Assembly: GCA_031291325.1 (NCBI GenBank)
Contig: JARLJG010000017.1
Location: 1 to 58,388, forward strand
DNA from: Burkholderiaceae bacterium
Lineage (GTDB): Bacteria > Pseudomonadota > Gammaproteobacteria > Burkholderiales > Burkholderiaceae_D
DNA length: 58,388 nt
Direction of reading: 5' to 3'
In this document: one piece after another, positions 1-8,275 of the stretch
Layout: each line of letters begins with the position of its first letter
Position numbering within the stretch: the first letter of the stretch is position 1
Position numbers and translations under genes: made by a program
The notes under the pieces: model-generated
Database searches by the model: none
Seen by the model: only the letters and a program-made list of their open reading frames with translations
What the model was told of the DNA's origin: nothing

Positions 1-84
1 CGTCTTTTTCCGCGCGCTTTCCAGTAGCGCACGCACTTTTTCAAATTGCTCTCGACTCACGTCGCTTGGGTATACTCGTCTCAT
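1..84 (-). mobile_element. 5' end of an IS5-family-like transposase gene, cut by the window edge
   Basis: Reading leftwards from an ATG at 84, 28 codons are open to the window edge and encode MRRVYPSDVSREQFEKVR and a following ALLESARKK stretch. The opening 'YPSDVSREQFE' followed by a basic segment is typical of the N-terminus of IS5-family (DDE) transposases that start with a DUF4096-like domain. The catalytic residues lie outside the window, so activity cannot be judged. I could not identify a terminal inverted repeat between it and the next gene. The element flanks an AT-rich gene and broken secretion genes, which fits a rearrangement hotspot. Confidence 0.6.
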
Positions 85-243
85 GCATCCAGTTTACGCA
101 CCTTTTGGATCATTGGCAAAAAGATCGTAAACAGGTTCTAAATGGTTTGGAAGGACTCCGTGGTAACTTGAAAACCTCACTGAAGGTCTCCTAATTGATC
201 GAGATTAGGTGATGAAACAGGTAGAAAATCAAGGAAATGCTAA

Positions 244-786
244 ATGCTAGAACGAGTGAAAACGATCCTTAAAGTGCCATTTAGTAAGGAAGCAATCTAC
301 TTGCCGCAACAATTTAACAATGCAGAACTTTTTGACTGGTTAAGTGCCGTTGGCGGAAAAGATATTGAAGTAGAGTGGCCCGCTGAACAATTAACAATTT
401 ATGGAGCCCATAATTTAGCAGAAAGACAGAAAGGCTACGGTGCAATTACGAAACAGAAAACCGGAAATTGGCAACCGTCATGGGTTGTAATCGGCGACAT
501 CCATGCAGATCCAATCATTTTCAATTTTTCCTCTTCACCATGTAATATTCTTTTTGCAAGGCATGGACAAGGAAGATGGGAAGCAAGACCTTTAGCTGGT
601 TCAACAGGCGATTTTGCGAGAGCACTCACAATTTGGTGTGAAATGTACTACATAAAATTTGGAAAAAAGATATTGGACGATGAATTTGAAGTGAAGGATT
701 CCTTTAAAAAAGCGCTTTCTGATGATCTGAGCCATGTGTTAAACAAAGAAGAGGCTGAAACTTTTATTTTTGCCGTGGCGGGGTAG
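244..786 (+). CDS. SMI1/KNR4 (SUKH)-like protein, possible toxin immunity protein
   Basis: The 180-residue protein has no signal peptide or membrane segment. Its central part (WVVIGDIHADPIIFNFS, then ARHGQGRWEARPLAGS) resembles the SUKH/SMI1-KNR4 core, in which a hydrophobic strand ending in 'GD' is followed by 'DPIIF' and a later 'HG.G.W'. SUKH proteins commonly act as immunity proteins for polymorphic or type VI secreted toxins. The gene is clearly AT-rich compared with everything to its right, which suggests recent acquisition. Its stop codon lies exactly where the sequence switches to GC-rich DNA encoding the tail of a type VI accessory protein, so its C-terminus may have been set by the recombination. 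The immunity role is inferred from family and neighbourhood; no cognate toxin is visible. Confidence 0.55.
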   Translation: MLERVKTILKVPFSKEAIYLPQQFNNAELFDWLSAVGGKDIEVEWPAEQLTIYGAHNLAERQKGYGAITKQKTGNWQPSWVVIGDIHADPIIFNFSSSPCNILFARHGQGRWEARPLAGSTGDFARALTIWCEMYYIKFGKKILDDEFEVKDSFKKALSDDLSHVLNKEEAETFIFAVAG

Positions 787-1003
787 CCAAACGCTGACGC
801 TGGTATGGCGCACCACCCTCCCAAAAAGCAAGGAAGCCCCGATAGCGATGCTGGAAGCCTGCATGACCCCGCCCAATGAGCCGGGCGGTCGCAACCCCGG
901 CGGCTTGCCGCTACCGCTTGAAGAACGCGCCCGCCGCCTGACCGAGCAAACCATCGCGCGCATCCTGAATGCCGACCAGCCGAGCGAGGCCATCAATGGC
1001 TAA
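782..1003 (+). pseudogene. C-terminal fragment of a DUF2169-like type VI secretion accessory gene
   Basis: Open frame without its own start, encoding a segment beginning GSQTLTLVWRTTLP and ending ILNADQPSEAING. A hydrophobic 'TLTLVWR' strand near the C-terminus is seen in DUF2169 proteins, which are usually encoded directly before PAAR-like DUF4150 proteins in type VI effector clusters. The stop overlaps the next start codon by 8 bases, the tight coupling expected of such an operon. The N-terminal part is missing, replaced by the AT-rich SUKH-like gene. The family call rests on a short stretch and on the neighbour. Confidence 0.4.
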
Positions 1004-1373
1004 CAACGCGCTAGGCGCGCGCAAGGACAGCAGCTTCAAAGCCGTCAGCACCGCGCCCTCGATCAACAAGACGCCAGCCGGCAGCGCGATGGTGCCGGTG
1101 CCCTATCCGACTACGCAAGACCTCTCCAACAGCGTCTCCGTCGTCGCCAACGTCAAATTCAACGGCGACCCCTGCTACACGCTCGACCACAGCACCCAGC
1201 CAAGCTGCAAGGGCGACAACCCCGGCACTGGCACCGGCGTCAAATCCGGCACCGTCAACGGCGAAGTCAAGCAAAACATCGCATTATTTTGCAGCGCGAC
1301 GTGGATTCATCTCGCGACGCGGAGAATTTGGGACTGGATGGTTGTTATGTCGCAGCACCTTCGCGATGGATGA
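996..1373 (+). pseudogene. truncated DUF4150 (PAAR-like) type VI spike-tip gene
   Basis: The first ~90 residues (MANNALGARKDSSF..., KTPAGSAMVPVPYP, GDNPGTGTGVKSGTVNGEV) match the DUF4150 PAAR-like domain, including the 'KTP.G..VPVPYP' signature and the 'GD.PGT..GV.SGT' strand. PAAR-like proteins cap the VgrG spike of type VI secretion systems and carry effectors. After about position 1275 the frame loses family resemblance and runs into DNA belonging to the 3' flank of the MFS gene on the other strand, so the last part of the domain is deleted. No other intact type VI gene is present, so this is a remnant. Confidence 0.6.
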
Positions 1374-2748
1374 GCTTGGGAAGTCGGCTCGCCGTGGCAA
1401 CCGCGATTAATTGAAGCACTATCATCAACCCGAATGCGAACAGGAATGAGCGCGGGCTGGAAGTCGGGAAATGTGTCGCGGCGGCCGACATCGCCAAAGC
1501 CATCACCGTCGTTGCAAGCGGGCCGCCAAGCCGCTGGACGATGTTGATTGCCGTGTTGGCGACGGCTAGCTTCTCCTTGGGGACCGAGGCATAAGCGGTC
1601 GACATGGACGGTATGTTGATCATGCCCTGTCCGGCGCCGGACAAGAACAGGCTCGCGATGGTCAATGCCGGGGAAAAATGCTCGAAGATCATCCACACGA
1701 AGGGCAGCAAGCCGAGAAGGGAAAGCAACGCGCCGCCCGCCGAGACTGCGCGGCAGCCAAACCGTTCGGTCAGCGCGCCTATCATGGGAAACGAGCACAT
1801 CATGCCGATCCCCATTGCCGCGATCATTCGTCCGGTCTGGCTGGCGGACAGCGCGCAGCCGGCAATCAAATACAGCGGAACGATGAACTGCCTCGCATAG
1901 AACACGCCATTGGAGGTGAACTGGGTGGCGGCCGCTGTGGAAAAGATGCGGATATTGAAGAGACGCAGATCGATCAAAGCCGCGTCTCCCTTGCGCATCG
2001 CGTGCCACCCAAATCCGGCCAGCAGCAACCCGCCCGCCAGGCAGGCCGTCACGCCATCCCAGGCTTCGATGCGCGGCAACCCATAGAGCAAGGCCACCAG
2101 GCCGGGCGAGATCAGCAGGAATCCGACATGGTCGAACGGCCGCCTTTGCGTCGACGCCAGGTCGCGCGGCAGCAGCAGGGTCGCCAATACGAGCCCCAAG
2201 ATCCCGATCGGCATGTTGAAATAGAACAGCCACGTCCAGTCGGCGCGTTTCAGAATCTCGCCGGCCAGCACCGGCCCCAGGATCGGGGCGATCAGCACCG
2301 GCATTGCTGCGTAGCCCATTACGCGGGCCATGTGCCTCCCGGCGACGCGCGCAATCATCATTTGCGCCATCGGAGCCATCAGGCCGCCGGCCATCCCTTG
2401 TATGAGGCGGGCGCAGATCAGCTGTTCCATCGTGTGCGCCGAGCCGCACAGCAAGGAGGCCAGCGTAAAGGCGGTGAAGCAGCCGAGATATAGCCGCTTG
2501 GCGCCGATGCGATCCACCAGCCAGCCATTGAGCGGCAGCATCAGGGCCAAGGCGAGCAGGTAGCCGCTGATGATCCACTGCGAGGTCGCGATGGACGAAT
2601 GCAGCTCTTGGCGGATCGCTGTCAGGGAGACGTTCACGACGGTGGAATCCATCTGCGTCATGAACGGGCCGACGAGTACAACGGCCGCAACTTTCCAAAC
2701 GCCGGGATCGATGCCTTCCGCCAGCGGCGCGGCCTTGTCGGTCGTCAT
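1345..2748 (-). CDS. DHA2-family (EmrB/QacA-type) MFS drug efflux transporter
   Basis: 467-residue inner-membrane protein with about 14 hydrophobic segments. The 'FMTQMDSTVVNVSL' segment in TM1 matches the acidic motif D1 of the DHA2 family (D near the end of TM1), and 'GWLVDRIGAKRLYL' is MFS motif A in the first cytoplasmic loop. 'GPVLAGEIL' corresponds to the TM5 antiporter motif C. These are proton-drug antiporters, often working with an EmrA-type adaptor, which is absent here. The start ATG overlaps the stop of the upstream MarR gene by 4 bases, so the two are translationally coupled and probably controlled by that repressor. The substrate is unknown. Confidence 0.85.
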   Translation of the reverse strand: MTTDKAAPLAEGIDPGVWKVAAVVLVGPFMTQMDSTVVNVSLTAIRQELHSSIATSQWIISGYLLALALMLPLNGWLVDRIGAKRLYLGCFTAFTLASLLCGSAHTMEQLICARLIQGMAGGLMAPMAQMMIARVAGRHMARVMGYAAMPVLIAPILGPVLAGEILKRADWTWLFYFNMPIGILGLVLATLLLPRDLASTQRRPFDHVGFLLISPGLVALLYGLPRIEAWDGVTACLAGGLLLAGFGWHAMRKGDAALIDLRLFNIRIFSTAAATQFTSNGVFYARQFIVPLYLIAGCALSASQTGRMIAAMGIGMMCSFPMIGALTERFGCRAVSAGGALLSLLGLLPFVWMIFEHFSPALTIASLFLSGAGQGMINIPSMSTAYASVPKEKLAVANTAINIVQRLGGPLATTVMALAMSAAATHFPTSSPRSFLFAFGLMIVLQLIAVATASRLPKLIHREGAAT

Positions 2749-3173
2749 TTTTCCGCCAGGCGCAGGACTATCTCACCAGCCTTGAAGAGCGTCTGGCGCT
2801 CCGACTCGTCGAGCTGCGCGATCGCCTGGGCCAGCCAACTTCTCTTGGCGGCGTGGGTCGCCTTGCGCAGAGCGAGCCCGTTGGGAGTCAGCTCGATGTT
2901 CACCTGTCGGCCGTCTGTGGGGTGCGGCTTGCGCTCGACCAAGCCCGTCTCCAGAAGGGACGAAATGGTCGTGCCCATGGACTGTGGCTTGACGCCTTCC
3001 GCGCGCGCGAGATCGGCAATCGTCGCCGGTCCATTTTTGTCCAAGCGGGACAGGACCGAGGATTCGGTCATGGATAGCGGCTGCGACGCGGCGGCGGATC
3101 GGACGCGGCGCACGAGTAGTCCGACGGCCTGGATGAATTCGGATGTTGCGATTTCTAGGTCCTCTGGCGACAT
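2745..3173 (-). CDS. MarR-family transcriptional regulator
   Basis: About 142 residues from the ATG at 3173, which has an AGAAGG ribosome-binding site; an upstream in-frame start at 3218 would add 15 residues and is less likely. The winged-helix region is clear: 'LSMTESSVLSRLDKNGPATIADLARAEGVKPQSMGTTISSL' (helix-turn-helix) followed by the wing 'VERKPHPTDGRQVNIELTPNG'. MarR proteins are dimeric repressors that release DNA on binding phenolic or drug ligands. The gene precedes the MFS pump with a 4-base overlap, a common repressor-pump pairing, and an inverted repeat matching a dimeric operator lies just upstream at 3222-3258. Confidence 0.88.
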   Translation of the reverse strand: MSPEDLEIATSEFIQAVGLLVRRVRSAAASQPLSMTESSVLSRLDKNGPATIADLARAEGVKPQSMGTTISSLLETGLVERKPHPTDGRQVNIELTPNGLALRKATHAAKRSWLAQAIAQLDESERQTLFKAGEIVLRLAEK

Positions 3174-3221
3174 GGGTGAAATAACCTTCTCAGTTGCGAT
3201 GATTTTAAATATACACAATAA

Positions 3222-3258
3222 CAGTTAAACTTGCAAATATAACTTGCAAGTTTAACTG
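3222..3258. promoter_or_regulatory. perfect inverted repeat, probable MarR operator
   Basis: Arms CAGTTAAACTTGCAA and TTGCAAGTTTAACTG are exact reverse complements (15 bp each) separated by 7 bases. It lies 49 bp before the MarR start and upstream of the divergent gene at 3422, so it could control both. The AT-rich symmetric form fits a dimeric MarR protein; binding itself is inferred. Confidence 0.7.
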
Positions 3259-3421
3259 CTTAATGTGAAGATGCACAAGTTGGCGTCCGGCTTTGGTTAA
3301 TGGCTGGGCGTCGCGCTAGCGCACGCCGATTCCGTGAGGGATCCGGTGCCGACAAGGCGCTTGGCATTGCCCGTGGCGAGACCCACGGGCAGCTCGATTA
3401 ATTCAAGAAAGGATATCCACT

Positions 3422-3747
3422 ATGTCATGGCTACACTACGTGTCTTGTTTTTTTGGCGGGGCGTTCATCACCAACGCCATTCCACATTTCGTCAGCGCAA
3501 CGATGGGTCAACCCTTCCAGAGTCCATTCGCGACGCCTTCCGGCGAAGGGCTGTCCTCATCGACTGTCAACGTGTTGTGGGGGGCTTTAATATCGCAATG
3601 GGCTATCTGCTCATCGTCCAAGTCGGCAATTTCGACCTGCGTGATCCAGTCGGCGCAGCAGTTGTCGGGGTAGGGGCGCTGCTCATGGCGGTGCTGAGCG
3701 CGCGTCTATTCGGACGCTTCCACGGCGGGAATTCTCCCGAAAAATAG
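3422..3747 (+). pseudogene. small membrane protein gene split by a frameshift in a G run
   Basis: The start ATG follows an AAGAAAGGAT ribosome-binding site. The first frame encodes MSWLHYVSCFFGGAFITNAI ... SSSTVNVLWG and then goes out of phase; the neighbouring frame continues with GFNIAMGYLLIVQVGNFDLR and a final hydrophobic segment, ending in GNSPEK at 3747. The switch is at a run of six G around 3575-3583; removing one G joins the halves into a protein of about 108 residues with three hydrophobic segments. It may be a genuine pseudogene, a phase-variable gene or a sequencing error. It is divergent from the MarR gene and shares its operator region. The protein family is not recognised. Confidence 0.55.
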
Positions 3748-3823
3748 AGACGGCTGTTGGAAATGCAGGGCGCGGCGAAGGTAATGAGCGAAGCCTGGCC
3801 AAACCGATCGCTGTCACTCGACA

Positions 3824-5023
3824 TCACGCAAATGGCAACGTAATGTGTATTGTCGCACCGCCGCCATTTCGGTTAAGTGCGCCAATCGAACCGCCGTGTG
3901 CGACACAAATTGCGGACGCTATAGATAGGCCCAAACCGCTTCCGCCAGAATGAAGCCCGCGTGAATCCTCTGCGCGCCAGAAACGATCGAACATTCTCGA
4001 CAAATTCTTGGGGTCTATGCCAGACCCGCGATCCGAAAATTCGATCGTCAATGCGCCTTTCGCGGCAAAGGCGGATACATCGAGATGTCCGCCGTCAGCG
4101 GCATAGCGAAGCACGTTGTCGATAAGTATCGAAAAAACCTGGCCCAAACGACTGCGGTCTGCGTTCACCATAAGATTGGGGTCGACTTGCTTGCGGACTT
4201 GCATCCCATGCGTAATTATCTTGGCATCGACCCAAGACAAGCGCTCGTCGATCAACTCGTTCAACTGAAATGATTCTTTAACGATTTGCAACTGCCCGGC
4301 GCGTGCCAGTGAAAGAAAATGCAAATCGCTGACAAGGCGATTGAGCAATTCAAGTCGGAGCAACACCATTTGCAATTGCGCGGGATTGGCCGGAAAGACG
4401 CCATCGATCATTCCTTGCAGCCGTCCCATCGCCGCATTGAGCGGAGTGCGCAACTCATGCGCAAGTATGGCGCTGGAATCTCGTATTTCCCGCTCATAGC
4501 GTTCCAACTTCGTAATCATCTCGTTGAAGTCGGTCGCCAATTCCTGGAATTCCTCTGGAGCGCGTGCGACAAGTTGCACGCGGAAAGAGAAATTTCCGCG
4601 TGCAACTTCCTTTGCCGCGCGAACCACATAAGAAAATTGCCTGACAACCGGGCGCGACATCCACACTCCCAGCAACACAATCACGGGCATGGTCCCGATG
4701 ACCAGTATTCCAAGAACCTCCCAATCCTTGTTTTCAATTTCGGGATAGCCATATTCGACGCCATAATACCGATCGATCAATTGGCGGAATCGATGTTTAT
4801 CCCGATGAGGATCCTTCACCAGATGTTCGAGCTCGATGCGATCTTGCGCCGGCATATCGCGCGTTACTATGGCGTTCCAAATGGCGAAACGCAACCACAT
4901 GCAAAAGGCAACCGCTATTGCCGTTCCAATCGTCAACGTGATGATACGCACGCTTACCCAGCGCCACAGAGGCGAACGCGGAATCCAGAAGGGCAAACGC
5001 GGGGAATTGACTTCGTTCTTCAT
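3824..5023 (-). CDS. sensor histidine kinase of an OmpR-class two-component system
   Basis: 399 residues. TM helix near residues 22-48, a short periplasmic region (~50-100), a second TM helix near 103-122, then a HAMP linker. The dimerisation/H box reads 'SAILAHELRTPLNAAM', with the phosphoacceptor His near residue 190. The ATPase domain has the N box ('SILIDNVLRYA'), G1 ('FSDRGSGIDP'), F box ('MFDRFWRAEDSR') and G2 ('GSGLGLSIAS'), so it should be catalytically competent. The gene follows the response regulator by 2 bases in the same operon. The pair is divergent from an RND efflux operon, which it probably controls in response to envelope stress or an exported compound; the signal is unknown. 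Confidence 0.9.
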   Translation of the reverse strand: MKNEVNSPRLPFWIPRSPLWRWVSVRIITLTIGTAIAVAFCMWLRFAIWNAIVTRDMPAQDRIELEHLVKDPHRDKHRFRQLIDRYYGVEYGYPEIENKDWEVLGILVIGTMPVIVLLGVWMSRPVVRQFSYVVRAAKEVARGNFSFRVQLVARAPEEFQELATDFNEMITKLERYEREIRDSSAILAHELRTPLNAAMGRLQGMIDGVFPANPAQLQMVLLRLELLNRLVSDLHFLSLARAGQLQIVKESFQLNELIDERLSWVDAKIITHGMQVRKQVDPNLMVNADRSRLGQVFSILIDNVLRYAADGGHLDVSAFAAKGALTIEFSDRGSGIDPKNLSRMFDRFWRAEDSRGLHSGGSGLGLSIASAICVAHGGSIGALNRNGGGATIHITLPFA

Positions 5024-5025
5024 CG

Positions 5026-5718
5026 TCAGGATCGAAAGCGGTAACCGACTGCACGAACGGTCACCAAAACATTCAGTATTTCGTGTTGCGCCAACTTGCG
5101 TCGCAAATTGTGAATATGGGCATCCACTACCCGCTCCAGCGCGTCACTGTCTGGAAGGCATGCTTCCAGCAATTCCACCCGCGTAAATGCTTTGGTGGGC
5201 GCCTTTAGCAATATCGCCAGCAGGTTGAACTCGGTCGGCGTCAGATCCAAAATGACTTCGCCACCCTGCGCATTCTCGACCGATGCGACTACTGCGTCCA
5301 AATCGACGATCAACGCGCCATGCCTTAGGCGCTTGACGGATTTTTCCGCCACGGAGGTGCGCCTGAGAACTGCGTGGACTCGGGCAACAACCTCCTTGGG
5401 GCTGCATGGTTTGACCACATAATCGTCGGCGCCGTAACGCAGCGCGCCGACCTTTTCAGGTTCGTCGCCGACAGCAGTCAGCATGATCACGGGCGTATCG
5501 CCGCTGCGTCGAATCGCCGACAAGACGTCGGTGCCGCTGAGTTTGGGCAGCATGACGTCCAGCAGCACCAGGTCGGGTTCCCATCGGCTATGCATCTCCA
5601 CTGCCCGTTGACCATCCGCTGCGATGGCCACCTCGAAACCGTCACGTTGCAAATAGGCTTCGAGAACGCTGGCACTATCCGCATCGTCTTCGACCACAAG
5701 TATTCGTTTGCCACTCAT
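5026..5718 (-). CDS. OmpR/PhoB-family response regulator
   Basis: 230 residues. The receiver domain has the acidic pair 'VVEDD' near residue 10, the phosphoacceptor Asp in 'DLVLLDVMLPKLSG' near residue 54, 'MLTA' and the conserved Lys in 'DDYVVKPCSP'. The C-terminal winged helix (about 130-228) contains the 'LTPTEFNLLAILLKAP' and 'VVDAHIHNLRRKL' elements of the OmpR class. It leads a two-gene operon with the kinase and is divergent from the outer-membrane factor gene that starts about 190 bp away, so the shared intergenic region (5719-5910) should hold its binding sites; I could not define a clear repeat there. Confidence 0.93.
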   Translation of the reverse strand: MSGKRILVVEDDADSASVLEAYLQRDGFEVAIAADGQRAVEMHSRWEPDLVLLDVMLPKLSGTDVLSAIRRSGDTPVIMLTAVGDEPEKVGALRYGADDYVVKPCSPKEVVARVHAVLRRTSVAEKSVKRLRHGALIVDLDAVVASVENAQGGEVILDLTPTEFNLLAILLKAPTKAFTRVELLEACLPDSDALERVVDAHIHNLRRKLAQHEILNVLVTVRAVGYRFRS

Positions 5719-5910
5719 ATGCGCTTTCTTAACGAAATCTTGAAATTATCCGAACAGTTCCTTCAAGCGCGAACTATACCATAGCGTTTCACGGTGTCGT
5801 TGCGGGTAGCGGCTCCGGATTCCATACAACTATCTGGATACTTCATGAAACGCATGCTCTCATCTTGGTGGCCCCATGCCGGAACGCAGGCAAATTTGGA
5901 TTTGACCACG

Positions 5911-7368
5911 ATGACCGCCGAGCGGATCGGAAAAGTCCTGACGATTGTCCTCGCGATATCGGTTGTGGCCGGATGCGCGCTTGATCCCGAATATCGGCGG
6001 CCCGTATTGCCCATTCCTTCGCGTTGGGACTCATCAATTTCAGGAGCTGGCGCGGAGTCCCATTCATATGAGCGCGAGGACAAGTTGAATGCGCTGATGC
6101 CGGAGGAAAGGAAATTTCTGACCGGGTTCGGTCCGAACAACGACTTGCCGACCCTGGTCGGAAATGTATTGCTGCACAATCGCGATCTGCAGATTGCGGC
6201 TCTGCGGGTCGACGAGGCGCGCGCTCTGTATCGCGTTCAAAAAGCCGAAGGCGTGCCTTCGTTGGCTATTGGCGTTCAGCAAACCCGCGAAAGGTTCAAC
6301 GACTCCAATATCGATGCGCGATACGGTCAAAATCTGTCGGTTGCGGGAGTCGGCTTTTCGGGGTACGACCTGGATTTCTTCGGCCGTTTGCGCAGCCTCT
6401 CGGAATCGTCGAAGCACGAATATCTGGCCACGGAATATGCACAACAGGCGGGTCGGGTTGCGCTCATCGTTGAAACTTTGCGCGTGTATGCGGACTGTCT
6501 GGCAGCCTCCGACATTCAGGAGGCGCTGCGCGAAATCCTTGGCGCAGAGCAGGCGCAATTGGAGATAAGTACGCGACAACAGATGCTAGGCGTCATTTCC
6601 GAGGAAGATTTGCGCAGTCAAGAAAACGCAAGCGAGCAAGCGCGCCAGCGGTGGTTAAGAGCACGGCTCGATTATGCCCAAGCGACGCATGCGCTCCGAT
6701 TGATTGCCGGCTTCGTTCCGGTGGATACAAAATCGGCAGGAAGCCTGGCTGACCTGGCGCCTGACAGCATCCAGAGCGATAGCTCATATGCAAATCGATC
6801 TTCGGCGGTGTTGACACAAAGACCGGATATCTTGCAAGCGGAGGAAAAATTGCGTGCGGCAAACGCCGATATCGGCGCCGCGCGCGCGGCCTTCTTTCCC
6901 TCGATTCAACTGACCAGCTCGGTCGGCATCGCCAGCACATCCTTGCATGGCCTGTTTTCGTCCGGGACCGGAACGTGGTTATTTTCACCGCAAGTCTCGC
7001 TGCCGATTTTTTCCGGCGGCGCGAATCGGGCTAATCTCGATGTTGCACAGATCAGAAAAAATATCGCTATCGTCGAATACGAAAAGGCTGTGCAAAGCGC
7101 TTTTCGCGAGGTGGCCGATGCGCTTGCCGCGCGCGAACAATTAATCGATCAAGTCGCCGCCAACGACAAAATCCTGAAGCGTGAGGAAAACAAACTGGTT
7201 CTGGCGGCCGCACACTTCGATGCCGGCTGGACGGATAAAACCTCGCTGCTGGCCGCGCAAATCCAGTTCAAAGAAATGTATCTATTCCATCTTCAGAACC
7301 AGCGAGCCTTGGTCATCAACAGTTTAGACCTATACAGAGCATTTTACGGTGTGCCTGCAAAGTCTTGA
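5911..7368 (+). CDS. outer-membrane efflux lipoprotein (TolC/NodT/OprM family)
   Basis: From the ATG at 5911 the protein is 485 residues with a 21-residue signal peptide ending in lipobox VAGC, so it should be acylated at Cys22. Earlier in-frame starts (5794, 5845) would place the signal too far inside. The protein has the two internally repeated OEP halves, with segments typical of NodT proteins such as 'QRPDILQAEEKLRAANADIGAARAAFFPSI' and 'LFSPQVSLPIFSGGANRANL'. It forms the outer-membrane channel for the adaptor and RND pump encoded downstream. It begins the operon divergent from the two-component system. Having the channel first in the operon and separated from the pump by a MipA gene is unusual. 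Confidence 0.88.
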   Translation: MTAERIGKVLTIVLAISVVAGCALDPEYRRPVLPIPSRWDSSISGAGAESHSYEREDKLNALMPEERKFLTGFGPNNDLPTLVGNVLLHNRDLQIAALRVDEARALYRVQKAEGVPSLAIGVQQTRERFNDSNIDARYGQNLSVAGVGFSGYDLDFFGRLRSLSESSKHEYLATEYAQQAGRVALIVETLRVYADCLAASDIQEALREILGAEQAQLEISTRQQMLGVISEEDLRSQENASEQARQRWLRARLDYAQATHALRLIAGFVPVDTKSAGSLADLAPDSIQSDSSYANRSSAVLTQRPDILQAEEKLRAANADIGAARAAFFPSIQLTSSVGIASTSLHGLFSSGTGTWLFSPQVSLPIFSGGANRANLDVAQIRKNIAIVEYEKAVQSAFREVADALAAREQLIDQVAANDKILKREENKLVLAAAHFDAGWTDKTSLLAAQIQFKEMYLFHLQNQRALVINSLDLYRAFYGVPAKS

Positions 7369-7403
7369 ACACCTAATTCATCATCTATTTGAGGACGTAT
7401 TTC

Positions 7404-8255
7404 ATGAGATTTAATTCCAAACAATATCGCGCGGCGCGGCTCTCAATTGTCGCAGCAATCGGCGCGTTGTTGCTGTCGTCCCGTGTCTATGCAGAACCGG
7501 ACGGCGCGCACAAGACGGGAGACGAAAAAGACGCTTCAAGCATATTTGGAACGCAGACCGATATTACCGTCGGCATGGGAGTGGGATTCGATCAACGCTA
7601 TATGGGGTCGAAGGATTATCGTACGATAGTGTGGCCGGCGATTGCCGTTCATCGCGGAATATTCTTTGCCGACACCTTGCGTGGCGCCGGGGCAGAATGG
7701 CAATCGGATTTCGGCTTGTATCTCGCCGATGCGCTTAACTACGACGTCGGCAGAGGCACCGCGACCAATGTGTTCCGTCCGGGATCGAGCAACTTGACTG
7801 GAATGGGCGAAGTCAAAGGCGCGCTTACCAATACCTTGACCATAGCGCAGGGCCTGGCGACGTGGTTCTCGATTACCGCGCAGGCTGAACGGGCGCTTGA
7901 CGGCAGTCAACGCGGAAATCAATATCAGTTGGGTGTCGAAAGCACGCTTTCGTTAACACCGAAGGATACCGTCATATTGGATCTGGACGCAAAGTTCGGC
8001 GATCGCCAATATAACCAAACCTATTTTGGCGTGACGCCAAGCCAGAGCAATAGTTCTGGATATGCGCAATTTGCGCCGGGCTCCGGTGTGTATGCCTATT
8101 TCTTGTCAGGAAATTGGAAACATAGCTTCGACAGAAATTGGTCGACCCGAGTGATCGTTACCGCCACCAGTTATACCGACAAGGTGGCAGAAGGCCCGAT
8201 TGTCGAGAGTAAATTCGGTGTTGCCGCATTTACCTCGCTCAACTACTCCTTTTGA
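7404..8255 (+). CDS. MipA/OmpV-family outer-membrane protein
   Basis: 283 residues from the ATG at 7404, with a GAGGA ribosome-binding site; a TTG at 7389 is an alternative. It has a cleavable signal peptide (...LLLSSRVYA) and then alternating amphipathic strands ending in 'FTSLNYSF', the terminal Phe typical of beta-barrel proteins. Features such as 'VGMGVGFDQRYMGSKDYRTIVWPAI' fit MipA/OmpV proteins, which act as outer-membrane barrels or murein-hydrolase scaffolds. The gene lies between the outer-membrane factor and the adaptor in one operon and ends 20 bp before the adaptor start. Its role in efflux is not established; it may be a second porin or an envelope-stress output of the same regulator. 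Confidence 0.75.
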   Translation: MRFNSKQYRAARLSIVAAIGALLLSSRVYAEPDGAHKTGDEKDASSIFGTQTDITVGMGVGFDQRYMGSKDYRTIVWPAIAVHRGIFFADTLRGAGAEWQSDFGLYLADALNYDVGRGTATNVFRPGSSNLTGMGEVKGALTNTLTIAQGLATWFSITAQAERALDGSQRGNQYQLGVESTLSLTPKDTVILDLDAKFGDRQYNQTYFGVTPSQSNSSGYAQFAPGSGVYAYFLSGNWKHSFDRNWSTRVIVTATSYTDKVAEGPIVESKFGVAAFTSLNYSF

Positions 8256-8275
8256 TGCCAGGAGGGCATCTCAAA

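Noticed and set aside
1678-2493. 271-codon open frame on the plus strand inside the MFS gene
   Set aside because: Antisense shadow of a well-supported transporter gene; composition is Gln/Arg/His-rich low-complexity typical of the reverse frame, with no family resemblance.
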